In this document: in pieces, positions 31,475-37,373 of the stretch
Layout: the number at the start of each line of letters is the position of its first letter
Numbering within the stretch: the first letter of the stretch is position 1
Source of the DNA: a virus
Virus record (IMG/VR): IMGVR_UViG_3300025711_000005
Coordinates: 1 to 38,385 of that record
Length of the DNA: 38,385 nucleotides
Direction: 5' to 3' (one strand)
Translations under genes and position numbers: made by a program
Notes under the pieces: generated by a model
Databases searched by the model: none
The model's input: the letters and a program-made list of their open reading frames with translations, nothing else
Told to the model about the DNA's origin: nothing

Positions 31475-31719
31475 TTCAATCCAACGAACTACTGTTTCGC
31501 ATGTTCGAAGGCTGGTCGAGCGTAGAGACTTGGCGTGACCCGATACGGGATGAGCACGTGGTCCGTCTAACCATCAGCGATCTGGCTCTACGTGCGAAAA
31601 CCAACCCGTTCGACAGGGGAGCGATAGTTGACCAGTTATGGCCCAGGGAAGTGAAGCGACCCAGGTTTCATGGCGTGCGTCTCCATGGTCGCATTGTCGG
31701 TAAGTGGGGGCAGCGATGA
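31471..31719 (+). CDS. Small hypothetical protein
   Basis: An 82-residue protein after the ERCC4 nuclease, coupled by ATGA at both ends. It begins with NELLFRMFEGWSSVETWRDP and has a basic end (REVKRPRFHGVRLHGRIVGK). The beta-like end and charge suggest nucleic acid contact, but no family is recognised. Confidence 0.65.
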   Translation: MIQSNELLFRMFEGWSSVETWRDPIRDEHVVRLTISDLALRAKTNPFDRGAIVDQLWPREVKRPRFHGVRLHGRIVGKWGQR

Positions 31720-31964
31720 CCAGCCGCAAACCAAAGCTTCGCGATATCGACGCAGCCCGCTCAAGCCTGCCGCCAGGGCTATACCGGTGCTCGGATGGCA
31801 GCCACTGTCGCGTGCTCGGGTTCGACCCGGGTGTGGAGTATCCGGTTCGCGTTGTGTCAACTGCGGAGCCGTGGGCTGGCGAGGTGGTGGACATGACGGA
31901 GAGGGCTGCGCGGAGGATGGTGAAGGTCGATGATGAGCCTGAGTGGACGGAGGTAGGGCTGTGA
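31716..31964 (+). CDS. Small hypothetical protein
   Basis: An 82-residue protein beginning MTSRKPKLRDIDAARSSLPP at an ATG that overlaps the previous stop. The middle has a short CSDGSHCRVLGFD loop and strands (YPVRVVSTAEP), the end is acidic. No family recognised. Confidence 0.65.
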   Translation: MTSRKPKLRDIDAARSSLPPGLYRCSDGSHCRVLGFDPGVEYPVRVVSTAEPWAGEVVDMTERAARRMVKVDDEPEWTEVGL

Positions 31965-32296
31965 TGGAAGACTCAGCAAAGAAACGCGCCGCTGACCTGG
32001 TGATGCGTACCGGGAAAGCAGCAGCTCACGCTGTGGATCGCTGGGCAGCAACCGACCTCGCGACTCTTACCGATGCGCTCGGCTTACCTGACGATCCGCA
32101 ACGGAAGGCTCTCTTTTTGGAGGACCTCACCGAAACGTATCTACGCGCGCTGAGCCACGTTGCGACTTCTACCTACGCGCTGTGTTTGTTGCAAGCAGAC
32201 GTTACCGAAGCGGGGCGCGTTTACCGATCTGAAGGGGTTCAACAGGAGCTACGAACCATGGCCATGCGTATAACCGAAGGCGTTCTATCAAAATGA
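31964..32296 (+). CDS. Helical hypothetical protein
   Basis: A 110-residue all-helical protein (DLVMRTGKAAAHAVDRWAAT, FLEDLTETYLRALSHVATST). The ATG shares its A with the previous TGA. GGAGG lies 10 bases upstream, and a GTG one codon earlier is equally possible. No family recognised. Confidence 0.65.
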   Translation: MEDSAKKRAADLVMRTGKAAAHAVDRWAATDLATLTDALGLPDDPQRKALFLEDLTETYLRALSHVATSTYALCLLQADVTEAGRVYRSEGVQQELRTMAMRITEGVLSK

Positions 32297-32847
32297 GTTT
32301 TCTCCTATCGCCTCTTCCCCACCGTAAAGCCATAGATCGAACTGGCGAGCGTCACGGCCGACTCCTCGTGACAAGTCGCGCCACGTTCGCCGGAAACCAG
32401 TCGCGATGGCATTGCCACTGCGACTGTGGCGCGGACTGCATTGTGTCGTGGGACCGGCTTCGTAGCGATCGCGCTGGAGTCATCCCGTCGTGCGGCTGCG
32501 TCCAGGCAGAAGCCCGAGAAAAGCGACTGGAAACGGAGCGCGGCATCACGGAACGATGCTGCATCCAATGCAAGCGGACCAAGCCGATTGGTGAGTTTAG
32601 GTTGAAGCAGAAGGGACGCGGCAGAGTCGTTCGAAGCGCGAAGTGCCGGCTGTGCCTGAATGCTCGCGAGCGGAACAGGAGGGCGGAGCTAACTAAGGAG
32701 GCGCATTGCGAGGAGTGCTTCGGAATAACGGATAGGCGCCCGCGGGTTGGGAAGTGTGCGTGTGGGGAGAGCTATGAGGAGGAACCGGCGTTCAGGGTGG
32801 AGATGTTCATCTATCGCGATCGCCGGCATGAGCGAGTCTGTTTGTGA
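32293..32847 (+). CDS. Multi-zinc-knuckle DNA-binding-like protein
   Basis: A 184-residue protein with three cysteine modules. The first (DRTGERHGRLLVTSRATFAG, then WHCHCDCGADCIVSWDRLRS and SCGC) is the N-terminal module that precedes AP2 or HNH domains in phage proteins. The second (CCIQCKRTKPIGEFRLKQKG, then CRLCLNAR) is the zinc ribbon seen in front of HNH endonucleases. The third is CEEC...CACG. No HNH or AP2 core follows, so it is either a stripped homing-endonuclease relative or a DNA-binding regulator. Confidence 0.62.
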   Translation: MSFLLSPLPHRKAIDRTGERHGRLLVTSRATFAGNQSRWHCHCDCGADCIVSWDRLRSDRAGVIPSCGCVQAEAREKRLETERGITERCCIQCKRTKPIGEFRLKQKGRGRVVRSAKCRLCLNARERNRRAELTKEAHCEECFGITDRRPRVGKCACGESYEEEPAFRVEMFIYRDRRHERVCL

Positions 32848-33212
32848 GGGTCATCGTTTGCGGCTGCAGAGATTGGGCTGACCCGAATATCATCTCAGTC
32901 CGACTTAACCAGCTTGTAAGCGCAAAGGGGCCGCTGATGATTGTCCATGGCGCATGCCCGACTGGAGCCGACTACTACGCGAGTCGCTTCGCTAATAGCC
33001 CAATGGGGCACTGCATCGAGGAGCGCCACCCGGCTGACTGGTCTCGAGGCCCGAGTGCAGGACCGGCTAGAAACCTACGGATGGCGGAGCTAGGGGCTGA
33101 CCTTTGCTTAGCATTCTGGGACGGATGCAGCGCAGGCACGCTGGACATGATCAGGCGCGCAGTGGCTCACGGGATCTCGGTGCGCATCGTACCTAAGAAT
33201 CAGGCTCGCTAG
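32844..33212 (+). CDS. SLOG-domain protein (DUF2493/YspA-like)
   Basis: A 122-residue Rossmann-like protein with the DUF2493 pattern: VIVCGCRDWADP at the N-terminus, the loop IVHGACPTGADYYASRF, then ERHPADWSRGPSAGPARNLR and LGADLCLAFWDG. SLOG proteins bind nucleotide-derived ligands such as ADP-ribose or NAD-related molecules and are found both in phage genomes and in host defence systems. Its job here is not known; nucleotide or signal handling is a fair guess. GTG start overlapping the previous stop. Confidence 0.78.
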   Translation: MRVIVCGCRDWADPNIISVRLNQLVSAKGPLMIVHGACPTGADYYASRFANSPMGHCIEERHPADWSRGPSAGPARNLRMAELGADLCLAFWDGCSAGTLDMIRRAVAHGISVRIVPKNQAR

Positions 33213-33385
33213 CCGTGGCTATCCGCCCCTGTGGAGCGGGAAACAGTCCACAGTAACCGCCTAGCCAACGGCTCGACGAGCGGCCCACGTGTGCCTAGCT
33301 TGCGCAGTACGAGCGAGAATCTGGCCACCTGAGCGAGACCCCAGAAGCCGGCGATGACGAGAACGGGGGCGTAGCGTTTGTCCAT
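33209..33385 (-). CDS. Isolated small membrane protein on the opposite strand
   Basis: A 58-residue reading frame, tail-to-tail with the SLOG gene (four-base overlap) in a 291-base gap of the rightward block. It starts with MDKRYAPVLVIAGFWGLAQV and has one hydrophobic helix, then a basic segment. The codons have the G/C-rich third positions of nearby genes, which favours a real gene, but the ribosome site is weak. It might instead be chance. Confidence 0.4.
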   Translation of the reverse strand: MDKRYAPVLVIAGFWGLAQVARFSLVLRKLGTRGPLVEPLARRLLWTVSRSTGADSHG

Positions 33386-33464
33386 GCGCCTGGTGGTAGC
33401 AATGTGGATGCCGCGCGTGTGGGCTAACATGCGACTCACTGTGACGGATTTCTACGGGGCACTA

Positions 33465-33493
33465 TTGACCTGAGCGTCTAGCCAGTGTAGAGC
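33465..33493 (+). promoter_or_regulatory. Predicted promoter of the RHH/nuclease/helicase genes
   Basis: TTGACC, 17-base spacer, TAGAGC (three of six matches in the -10). The start codon of the next gene lies 39 bases after the first T of the -35 box, so the leader would be only a few bases, and there is no Shine-Dalgarno site. It overlaps the CTAGAC repeats that look like an operator. Confidence 0.45.
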
Positions 33494-33522
33494 TAGACTC
33501 CCGATGAAAGCGCCTAGACTCC
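33476..33522 (+). promoter_or_regulatory. Candidate operator: repeated CTAGAC sites around the -10 and start codon
   Basis: GTCTAGC at 33476-33482 and its inverse GCTAGAC at 33492-33498 form a perfect 7-base dyad with a nine-base loop across the predicted promoter. CTAGACTCC occurs at 33493-33501 and again at 33514-33522, 21 bases (two helical turns) apart, the second inside the first codons of the gene. RHH proteins usually bind such short repeated sites, so autoregulation by the downstream RHH protein is likely. Confidence 0.5.
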
Positions 33523-33683
33523 AGTTAAACATCCGACAGAAACAAGAAGACCTTGTTCAGCTCCAAGAGCTGGCCGCCCGTCTCAAGACTACGATCACCG
33601 GGGCAATCCGCCTCGCCGTAGCTGAGAAGCTGAATCGGGTGAAGGCTAAGCAGAAGGCGACCGAGCAGACAGAGGCCGCGTGA
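33504..33683 (+). CDS. Ribbon-helix-helix regulator ahead of the nuclease and helicase genes
   Basis: A 59-residue protein. RLQLNIRQKQEDLVQLQELA then RLKTTITGAIRLAVAEKLNR fits the strand-helix-helix layout of CopG/Arc proteins, followed by a Lys/Ala/Glu tail. It is the first gene after the predicted promoter and operator and is coupled to the PD-(D/E)XK gene by an overlapping stop and start (TGATG). It probably represses its own unit, and so sets the level of the nuclease and helicase. Confidence 0.7.
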   Translation: MKAPRLQLNIRQKQEDLVQLQELAARLKTTITGAIRLAVAEKLNRVKAKQKATEQTEAA

Positions 33684-34084
33684 TGCGTCCGAAAAACGAA
33701 TGGCTCACGCATGACCAATTGGTCTACGTGGTTCTAAAATCTCTACCGGCGGTGTTGGTCGAGATCGCTCCTCCTCTGCATCCAGATAATGAGATGCTGA
33801 CAGAGACGGAGATGCCACTAGGGCCTCTGTACGCTGATGTCGTGGCACGCATGCGCCACCATCAGGAAGGCGGGAAATGGGCTCTCATTGTCGAGGTGAA
33901 GAGCAATTTCGAGCAATGGAGCGCCGGGGCTGTAATCCGTCAGCTCAAGGGGTACCGAGAAAAGCTACGGCAAGACTACAGTAAAGTAAGCCTGGGGTTT
34001 TTCTGTGACCGCATTCTAACCGAGGAAGAAGTCTTCCTCTTTAATCACGAGAAGGTCGTACTGATCCAGGCGGCACCTCGGTGA
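33683..34084 (+). CDS. PD-(D/E)XK nuclease-like protein
   Basis: A 133-residue protein with the core nuclease pattern: LYADVVARM (Asp52), then a strand ALIVEVKS with Glu71-x-Lys73, then AVIRQLKGYRE with Gln87 and Tyr91. The N-terminal helix NEWLTHDQLVYVVLKS is like that in phage VRR-NUC-type and related small nucleases. It probably acts on phage DNA intermediates alongside the helicase; GTG at one codon upstream is an equal alternative start. It ends in a GTGA overlap with the helicase gene. Confidence 0.65.
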   Translation: MRPKNEWLTHDQLVYVVLKSLPAVLVEIAPPLHPDNEMLTETEMPLGPLYADVVARMRHHQEGGKWALIVEVKSNFEQWSAGAVIRQLKGYREKLRQDYSKVSLGFFCDRILTEEEVFLFNHEKVVLIQAAPR

Positions 34085-35511
34085 CCGATGACAACGTGAC
34101 TCCGATTGGGGCGGCAAAGCGCCGTAAGGTTGTCCCTGGCTCAGCCGAGGCGCTGATGGGGATGCTCTGCACGGATCTAGGGAACGCTGAGCGATTTGCT
34201 AGGCGCTGGAAAGGTGCCGTCCGCTACTGCCATGGGCGCAAGAAGTGGCTTATCTGGAGCAAAAGCCGCTGGGCCTGGGATGAAAACGGGCGGATCGAGC
34301 GGATGGCCAAGATGGTCGTTCGTGACCTATATGCCGAGGCGGCAAAGCACAAAGATACGGACGAGCGGTACCAGTTGAGCACGCATGCCCGTAACTCTGA
34401 GAAGGCCAGCGCGATCGCCAATATGCTCCGTCTGGCCCAGTCAGAAGACGGGATCCCGGTGGCGCTCGAGGAGCTGGATGCAAATCCACTATTGCTGAAC
34501 TGCGAAAACGGTACGGTCGATCTATCAACAGGGAAGCTAAAGCCTCACGACCAGGCAGACCTGATCACCAAGCTCTGTCCATGCTCATACGACAGGCTAT
34601 CCCGTAGTTCAGTGTGGGAGAAGTTCCTAGCCGATTCTACGGCCGGCGACCAGTCGCTGATGGACTACATCCAGCGCGCCGCTGGATACGCGATTCACGG
34701 CGAAGCTACAGAGCGAGCTCTATTCTTTACCTACGGTCCTCCTGGGTCGGCCAAGTCGACGCTGATAGATGCTCTCGGGGCCATGCTCGGGGATTATCAC
34801 ATGGCGACATCTCCAGACACCTGGCTCGTTCAGGCTCAGACAGGAGGCAACCGGGGAGATCTCGTCCGCCTTGCCGGCTCTCGTCTGGTGACGGCCGTAG
34901 AATTCAAGGAGGGGTCCAAGTTCGACGAGGCGCTAATCAAGTCGGTAACCGGTGGCGACGCTGTTACGGCGGCTGCCAAATATGAGGCAGAGGTCACGAT
35001 TCAGCCGACATTCACCTTATGGTTCGCGGCTAACGATTCGCCAGCAATTAGATCGGGGGACGAGGGCATGTGGGCTCGAATGCGCCGCATCCCGTTCAAC
35101 CACGTCATCCCGAAAGAGCAGCAGGACAAGAGCATCAAGCGCCAGCTCAAAAACGACCCAACATGCCGCGCAGCCGTGCTCGCATGGGCGGTCGCTGGGT
35201 TCACCAAGTGGCAAGCGGAGGGGCTCGGTTCTGCTCCGGCAATCGAGCAGAGCACCAAGGAGTACCAAGAGGAGATGGACCCCATCCGGGACTTCATCGA
35301 AGGCGAGCTTGTCTTCCATCCCGATGCAGATTCGACCCCAAAAGAAATCAGATTGGCTTACGACCAGTGGGCAAAGGAGGAAGGCGTCAAGAAAACACTG
35401 GGCCGGAAAGCGTTCCAGAAAGCGATTGAGGACAGAGGAGCTAAATACACGGCAACTAACGGGAAACGGAAGGTATTAGGGGTACGACGCAAGAGCGAGT
35501 TCGGAGAATGA
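34081..35511 (+). CDS. SF3 replicative helicase (D5/P4-type), without primase domain
   Basis: A 476-residue protein. The N-terminal 200 residues match the D5_N region (for example LEELDANPLLLNCENGTVDL, and VWEKFLADSTAGDQSLMDYI). The SF3 ATPase core follows: Walker A GPPGSAKST (219-227), a Walker B acidic stretch (TAVEFKEG, 271-278), and motif C LWFAANDSP with Asn318. P4-type proteins have a primase domain before this; here the N-terminus is too short for one, so priming must come from the host or another protein. The predicted origin lies 11 bases past the stop. Confidence 0.85.
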   Translation: MTDDNVTPIGAAKRRKVVPGSAEALMGMLCTDLGNAERFARRWKGAVRYCHGRKKWLIWSKSRWAWDENGRIERMAKMVVRDLYAEAAKHKDTDERYQLSTHARNSEKASAIANMLRLAQSEDGIPVALEELDANPLLLNCENGTVDLSTGKLKPHDQADLITKLCPCSYDRLSRSSVWEKFLADSTAGDQSLMDYIQRAAGYAIHGEATERALFFTYGPPGSAKSTLIDALGAMLGDYHMATSPDTWLVQAQTGGNRGDLVRLAGSRLVTAVEFKEGSKFDEALIKSVTGGDAVTAAAKYEAEVTIQPTFTLWFAANDSPAIRSGDEGMWARMRRIPFNHVIPKEQQDKSIKRQLKNDPTCRAAVLAWAVAGFTKWQAEGLGSAPAIEQSTKEYQEEMDPIRDFIEGELVFHPDADSTPKEIRLAYDQWAKEEGVKKTLGRKAFQKAIEDRGAKYTATNGKRKVLGVRRKSEFGE

Positions 35512-35521
35512 GAAGATGGCT

Positions 35522-35632
35522 CAGTGCAGGCAGTGCATAGCAGTGCAGTCAGTTTCAGGAAACTTTCTCATATATCTCTCGTGTGGAGGGTTTTACGGAA
35601 ACAGGGTGCACTGGGGTGCACTGAGTGCACTA
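35522..35632. other. Predicted replication origin: mirror-symmetric iterons
   Basis: CAGTGCA occurs at 35522, 35531 and 35541, and its reverse complement TGCACTG at 35607 and 35617, with TGCACTA (one mismatch) at 35626. Sums of paired repeat centres are all 71154, so the six sites are in exact mirror register about base 35577. Between them are a perfect dyad AGTTTC-AG-GAAACT, a GTTTC/GAAAC pair also in mirror register, and an AT-rich stretch (CTCATATATCTC). Six short repeats flanking an AT-rich centre next to an SF3 helicase gene fit an origin at which the helicase assembles as two rings. Confidence 0.62.
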
Positions 35633-35661
35633 AGGCAAATAGGTACAGTGGAAGGTGATAT

Positions 35662-35775
35662 ATGGTAATGTCAGGAAATGTGGGATTGGATGGCGTGCCA
35701 CGATCTTGCCGAATCGTGCTGCCCTCCCGCGCGCACGGGTCTCAGATGACCCAGGTCAGATTTGACCCAGTATGA
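35662..35775 (+). CDS. Very small hypothetical protein downstream of the origin
   Basis: A 37-residue frame (MVMSGNVGLDGVPRSCRIVL and 17 more) with GGAAGG six bases before its ATG and an ATGA overlap with the next frame, which is the genome's normal coupling style. It spans short repeats (TGACC boxes and a CACGAT/ATCGTG dyad), so the DNA may matter more than the peptide. Function unknown. Confidence 0.35.
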   Translation: MVMSGNVGLDGVPRSCRIVLPSRAHGSQMTQVRFDPV

Positions 35776-35909
35776 CCTCGCCCTACCTCAACCCCCGAGC
35801 GACCCCTAGCCAGCTCTCCCGCTGGGCAGACTGGATGCTGTCGAGCAGGTTCGTGGGGATCATGACAGCCGACGAGGTGGCGGGACTGCAACGGATGCTG
35901 GCCGGCTAG
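35772..35909 (+). CDS. Small hypothetical protein (45 residues)
   Basis: A 45-residue frame, MTSPYLNPRATPSQLSRWAD and 25 more, with a helical end rich in hydrophobic and acidic residues (MTADEVAGLQRMLA). It overlaps the previous frame by ATGA and reads like a genuine folded helix-turn-helix-sized peptide, but no family can be named. Confidence 0.5.
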   Translation: MTSPYLNPRATPSQLSRWADWMLSSRFVGIMTADEVAGLQRMLAG

Positions 35910-35948
35910 CCGAACTTATGGTCGATGTCGATTTCTGGTGGTGAGGGC

Positions 35949-35977
35949 TTGCGCTGGTATCCCAGCGGGCGTATACC
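35949..35977 (+). promoter_or_regulatory. Predicted promoter of the short early module, with an internal dyad
   Basis: TTGCGC, 17-base spacer, TATACC (four of six). The spacer is taken up by the perfect dyad CGCTGG-TATC-CCAGCG, an operator-sized repeat. The leader would be about 40 bases, ending in a strong GAGGAG ribosome site before the next gene. Unlike the other predicted promoters, this one is not leaderless. Confidence 0.45.
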
Positions 35978-36025
35978 TACTGAGTCAGCAGGCAATCACG
36001 CCGCGACGAAAGAGGAGCCCAGCAA

Positions 36026-36223
36026 ATGACCAACACCATCGCCACCAAGACCACCTACTACACCGTCACCTTCCTCTACCCGCAAGGCATCGAGCTCACG
36101 AGCAAGGAGTGCTTCGCCAGCCTGGACGACGCGAAGTCGTACGTCGGCCGTGAGATCGTGGCTGACGATGGCACGATGAACATCCGCCCTTTCCGCATCA
36201 ACACCCACACCGTCGGCGCCTGA
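36026..36223 (+). CDS. Small hypothetical protein of the early module
   Basis: A 65-residue protein with an alternating beta start (TTYYTVTFLYPQGIELTSKE) and helical centre (FASLDDAKSYVGREIV). GAGGAG is eight bases upstream of the ATG, the best ribosome site of this region, so it is likely made in high amount soon after infection. No family recognised. Confidence 0.7.
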   Translation: MTNTIATKTTYYTVTFLYPQGIELTSKECFASLDDAKSYVGREIVADDGTMNIRPFRINTHTVGA

Positions 36224-36236
36224 AAGGATCATGAAC

Positions 36237-36461
36237 ATGTTCACCAACATCCGAAGCCTGTTCGCCAAGCCTGTCACCGTTGAGTCTGTACGCGCCGAGC
36301 TCGGCCGAGTCGCCGCAAAGCGTGAGAAGGTCCGCGCCAAGTCAAGCCGCTCGCCTTTCGTTGGTGGCCTCATCTTCGACCCGATGACCAAGGTCCTGAA
36401 GATCCGCCGCCGTGAGGAGCAGATTCGCCTACAGTTGGCTGAACTCGAGCGGAAGTCGTGA
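36237..36461 (+). CDS. Small basic hypothetical protein
   Basis: A 74-residue basic, helical protein (VTVESVRAELGRVAAKREKV, and a C-terminal EEQIRLQLAELERKS). The ATG chosen has AAAGGAT eight bases upstream; an ATG two codons earlier is closer to it than usual. Could bind nucleic acid; family unknown. Confidence 0.65.
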   Translation: MFTNIRSLFAKPVTVESVRAELGRVAAKREKVRAKSSRSPFVGGLIFDPMTKVLKIRRREEQIRLQLAELERKS

Positions 36462-36679
36462 GCAAGCCCCGCAAGTCAGGCGCCAGCATCCCCGAGAGCC
36501 AGCGCCACACGGTCAAGGTTCAGCTTAGGCTGACCAAGGCCGCAACCTCAGCGCTCGACGAGCTCCGCAAACCGGCTGGCCGCTCTGCCTACATCGAGCA
36601 GACGCTACTGACACTGTACGCAGCAGTCGCAGTAGGTAGCCACCCCGCCCTCAAACATACGAAAGTACCCGCCGAATGA
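36458..36679 (+). CDS. Ribbon-helix-helix-like regulator
   Basis: A 73-residue protein. HTVKVQLRLTKAATSALDEL, then AGRSAYIEQTLLTLYAAVAV, matches the strand plus two-helix pattern of RHH proteins that act as dimers on short repeats. It would be the third RHH protein of this genome. GTG start overlapping the upstream TGA, ATGA overlap with the following gene. Its target may be the dyad in the promoter of its own module. Confidence 0.6.
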   Translation: MSKPRKSGASIPESQRHTVKVQLRLTKAATSALDELRKPAGRSAYIEQTLLTLYAAVAVGSHPALKHTKVPAE

Positions 36680-36966
36680 ACAAGCTCATCACCCTACTAG
36701 CTCTCGCTCTCACCCTGTCGGCTTGCGCTGGCCAGGTCTCGGGCCCGAACCCAGAGCCGAACTGCCACATCGCAGCCGAGCCCGCCGAGTACTGCGGCGC
36801 CTCGCTGACCTATCACCATGCCGCCTCGGTGACCTACCAATGCGCCGAAGGCACGGCGTCCGACCTGGATGGCCAAAACATCACCGGGCTCGCTAATGAG
36901 GCGTATGACTGCTTTAGCGGCGATCCGAACGATCGGACCTGGTGCTGCGCGAAGGTTGAGCGCTGA
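36676..36966 (+). CDS. Putative early lipoprotein
   Basis: A 96-residue protein with a signal peptide and good lipobox (KLITLLALALTLSAC, Cys17). The mature part is Cys-rich (six more Cys after the lipobox), suggesting disulfides in the periplasm. A lipoprotein made from an early module, away from the lysis cassette, is in the position expected of a superinfection-exclusion or receptor-blocking protein, but that role is inference. Coupled by ATGA to the preceding gene. Confidence 0.65.
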   Translation: MNKLITLLALALTLSACAGQVSGPNPEPNCHIAAEPAEYCGASLTYHHAASVTYQCAEGTASDLDGQNITGLANEAYDCFSGDPNDRTWCCAKVER

Positions 36967-36970
36967 CCGC

Positions 36971-36999
36971 TTGACCGGGCTGGGGATTTCTGCCATAGC
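36971..36999 (+). promoter_or_regulatory. Predicted late-block promoter, near leaderless
   Basis: TTGACC, 17-base spacer, CATAGC (three of six). The gene starting at 37008 begins 37 bases after the first T of the -35, and no Shine-Dalgarno site precedes it. It sits at the boundary between the early module and the pre-terminase genes. AGCTAG next to the -10 also occurs in the promoter of the second RHH gene. Confidence 0.4.
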
Positions 37000-37007
37000 T
37001 AGCCGTG

Positions 37008-37373
37008 ATGGCTAAGCGCCCTCGAGCACCTCTGTCGCCTAATCCCCCCTTAGCAGGGCAGAGCGAGCTTGTGCCTCAGCCATCACTATTCACCGGAGAC
37101 GAGCTCCGTGGCCCACTGTTTCGGTCTCTCCGCGAGATCGACAGGGTGGAGGACCCGGTGGAGCGTCTGGCAATGGCACTGGACCGGCTGGACCACCTGC
37201 ACTCGCTGGCTCTCTCAAGGGCTAGGGGCAAGTCTCCGGACCCGGACACCTACACGGCATTGAAGATCGACGAGACCGCTCACCGGCTTCTGTCGATTGA
37301 GCCGCGTCGGATAAAGGTTAAGGCTCCGGACCTGTCGGCATTCGACCGGCCGGCCTTGGTAAAGGCACAATAA
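37008..37373 (+). CDS. Hypothetical helical protein at the head of the late block
   Basis: A 121-residue protein. A Pro-rich start is followed by helices (GPLFRSLREIDRVEDPVERL, ALDRLDHLHSLALSRARGKS) and a short beta end. It is the nearest thing to a small-terminase candidate by position and all-helical make-up, but it lacks a visible helix-turn-helix. A GTG one codon upstream may be the start. Family not recognised. Confidence 0.65.
   Translation: MAKRPRAPLSPNPPLAGQSELVPQPSLFTGDELRGPLFRSLREIDRVEDPVERLAMALDRLDHLHSLALSRARGKSPDPDTYTALKIDETAHRLLSIEPRRIKVKAPDLSAFDRPALVKAQ

Noticed and set aside
36697-36996. Leftward frames over the early lipoprotein gene
   Set aside because: Antisense to a gene with a clear signal peptide and lipobox and normal coupling.
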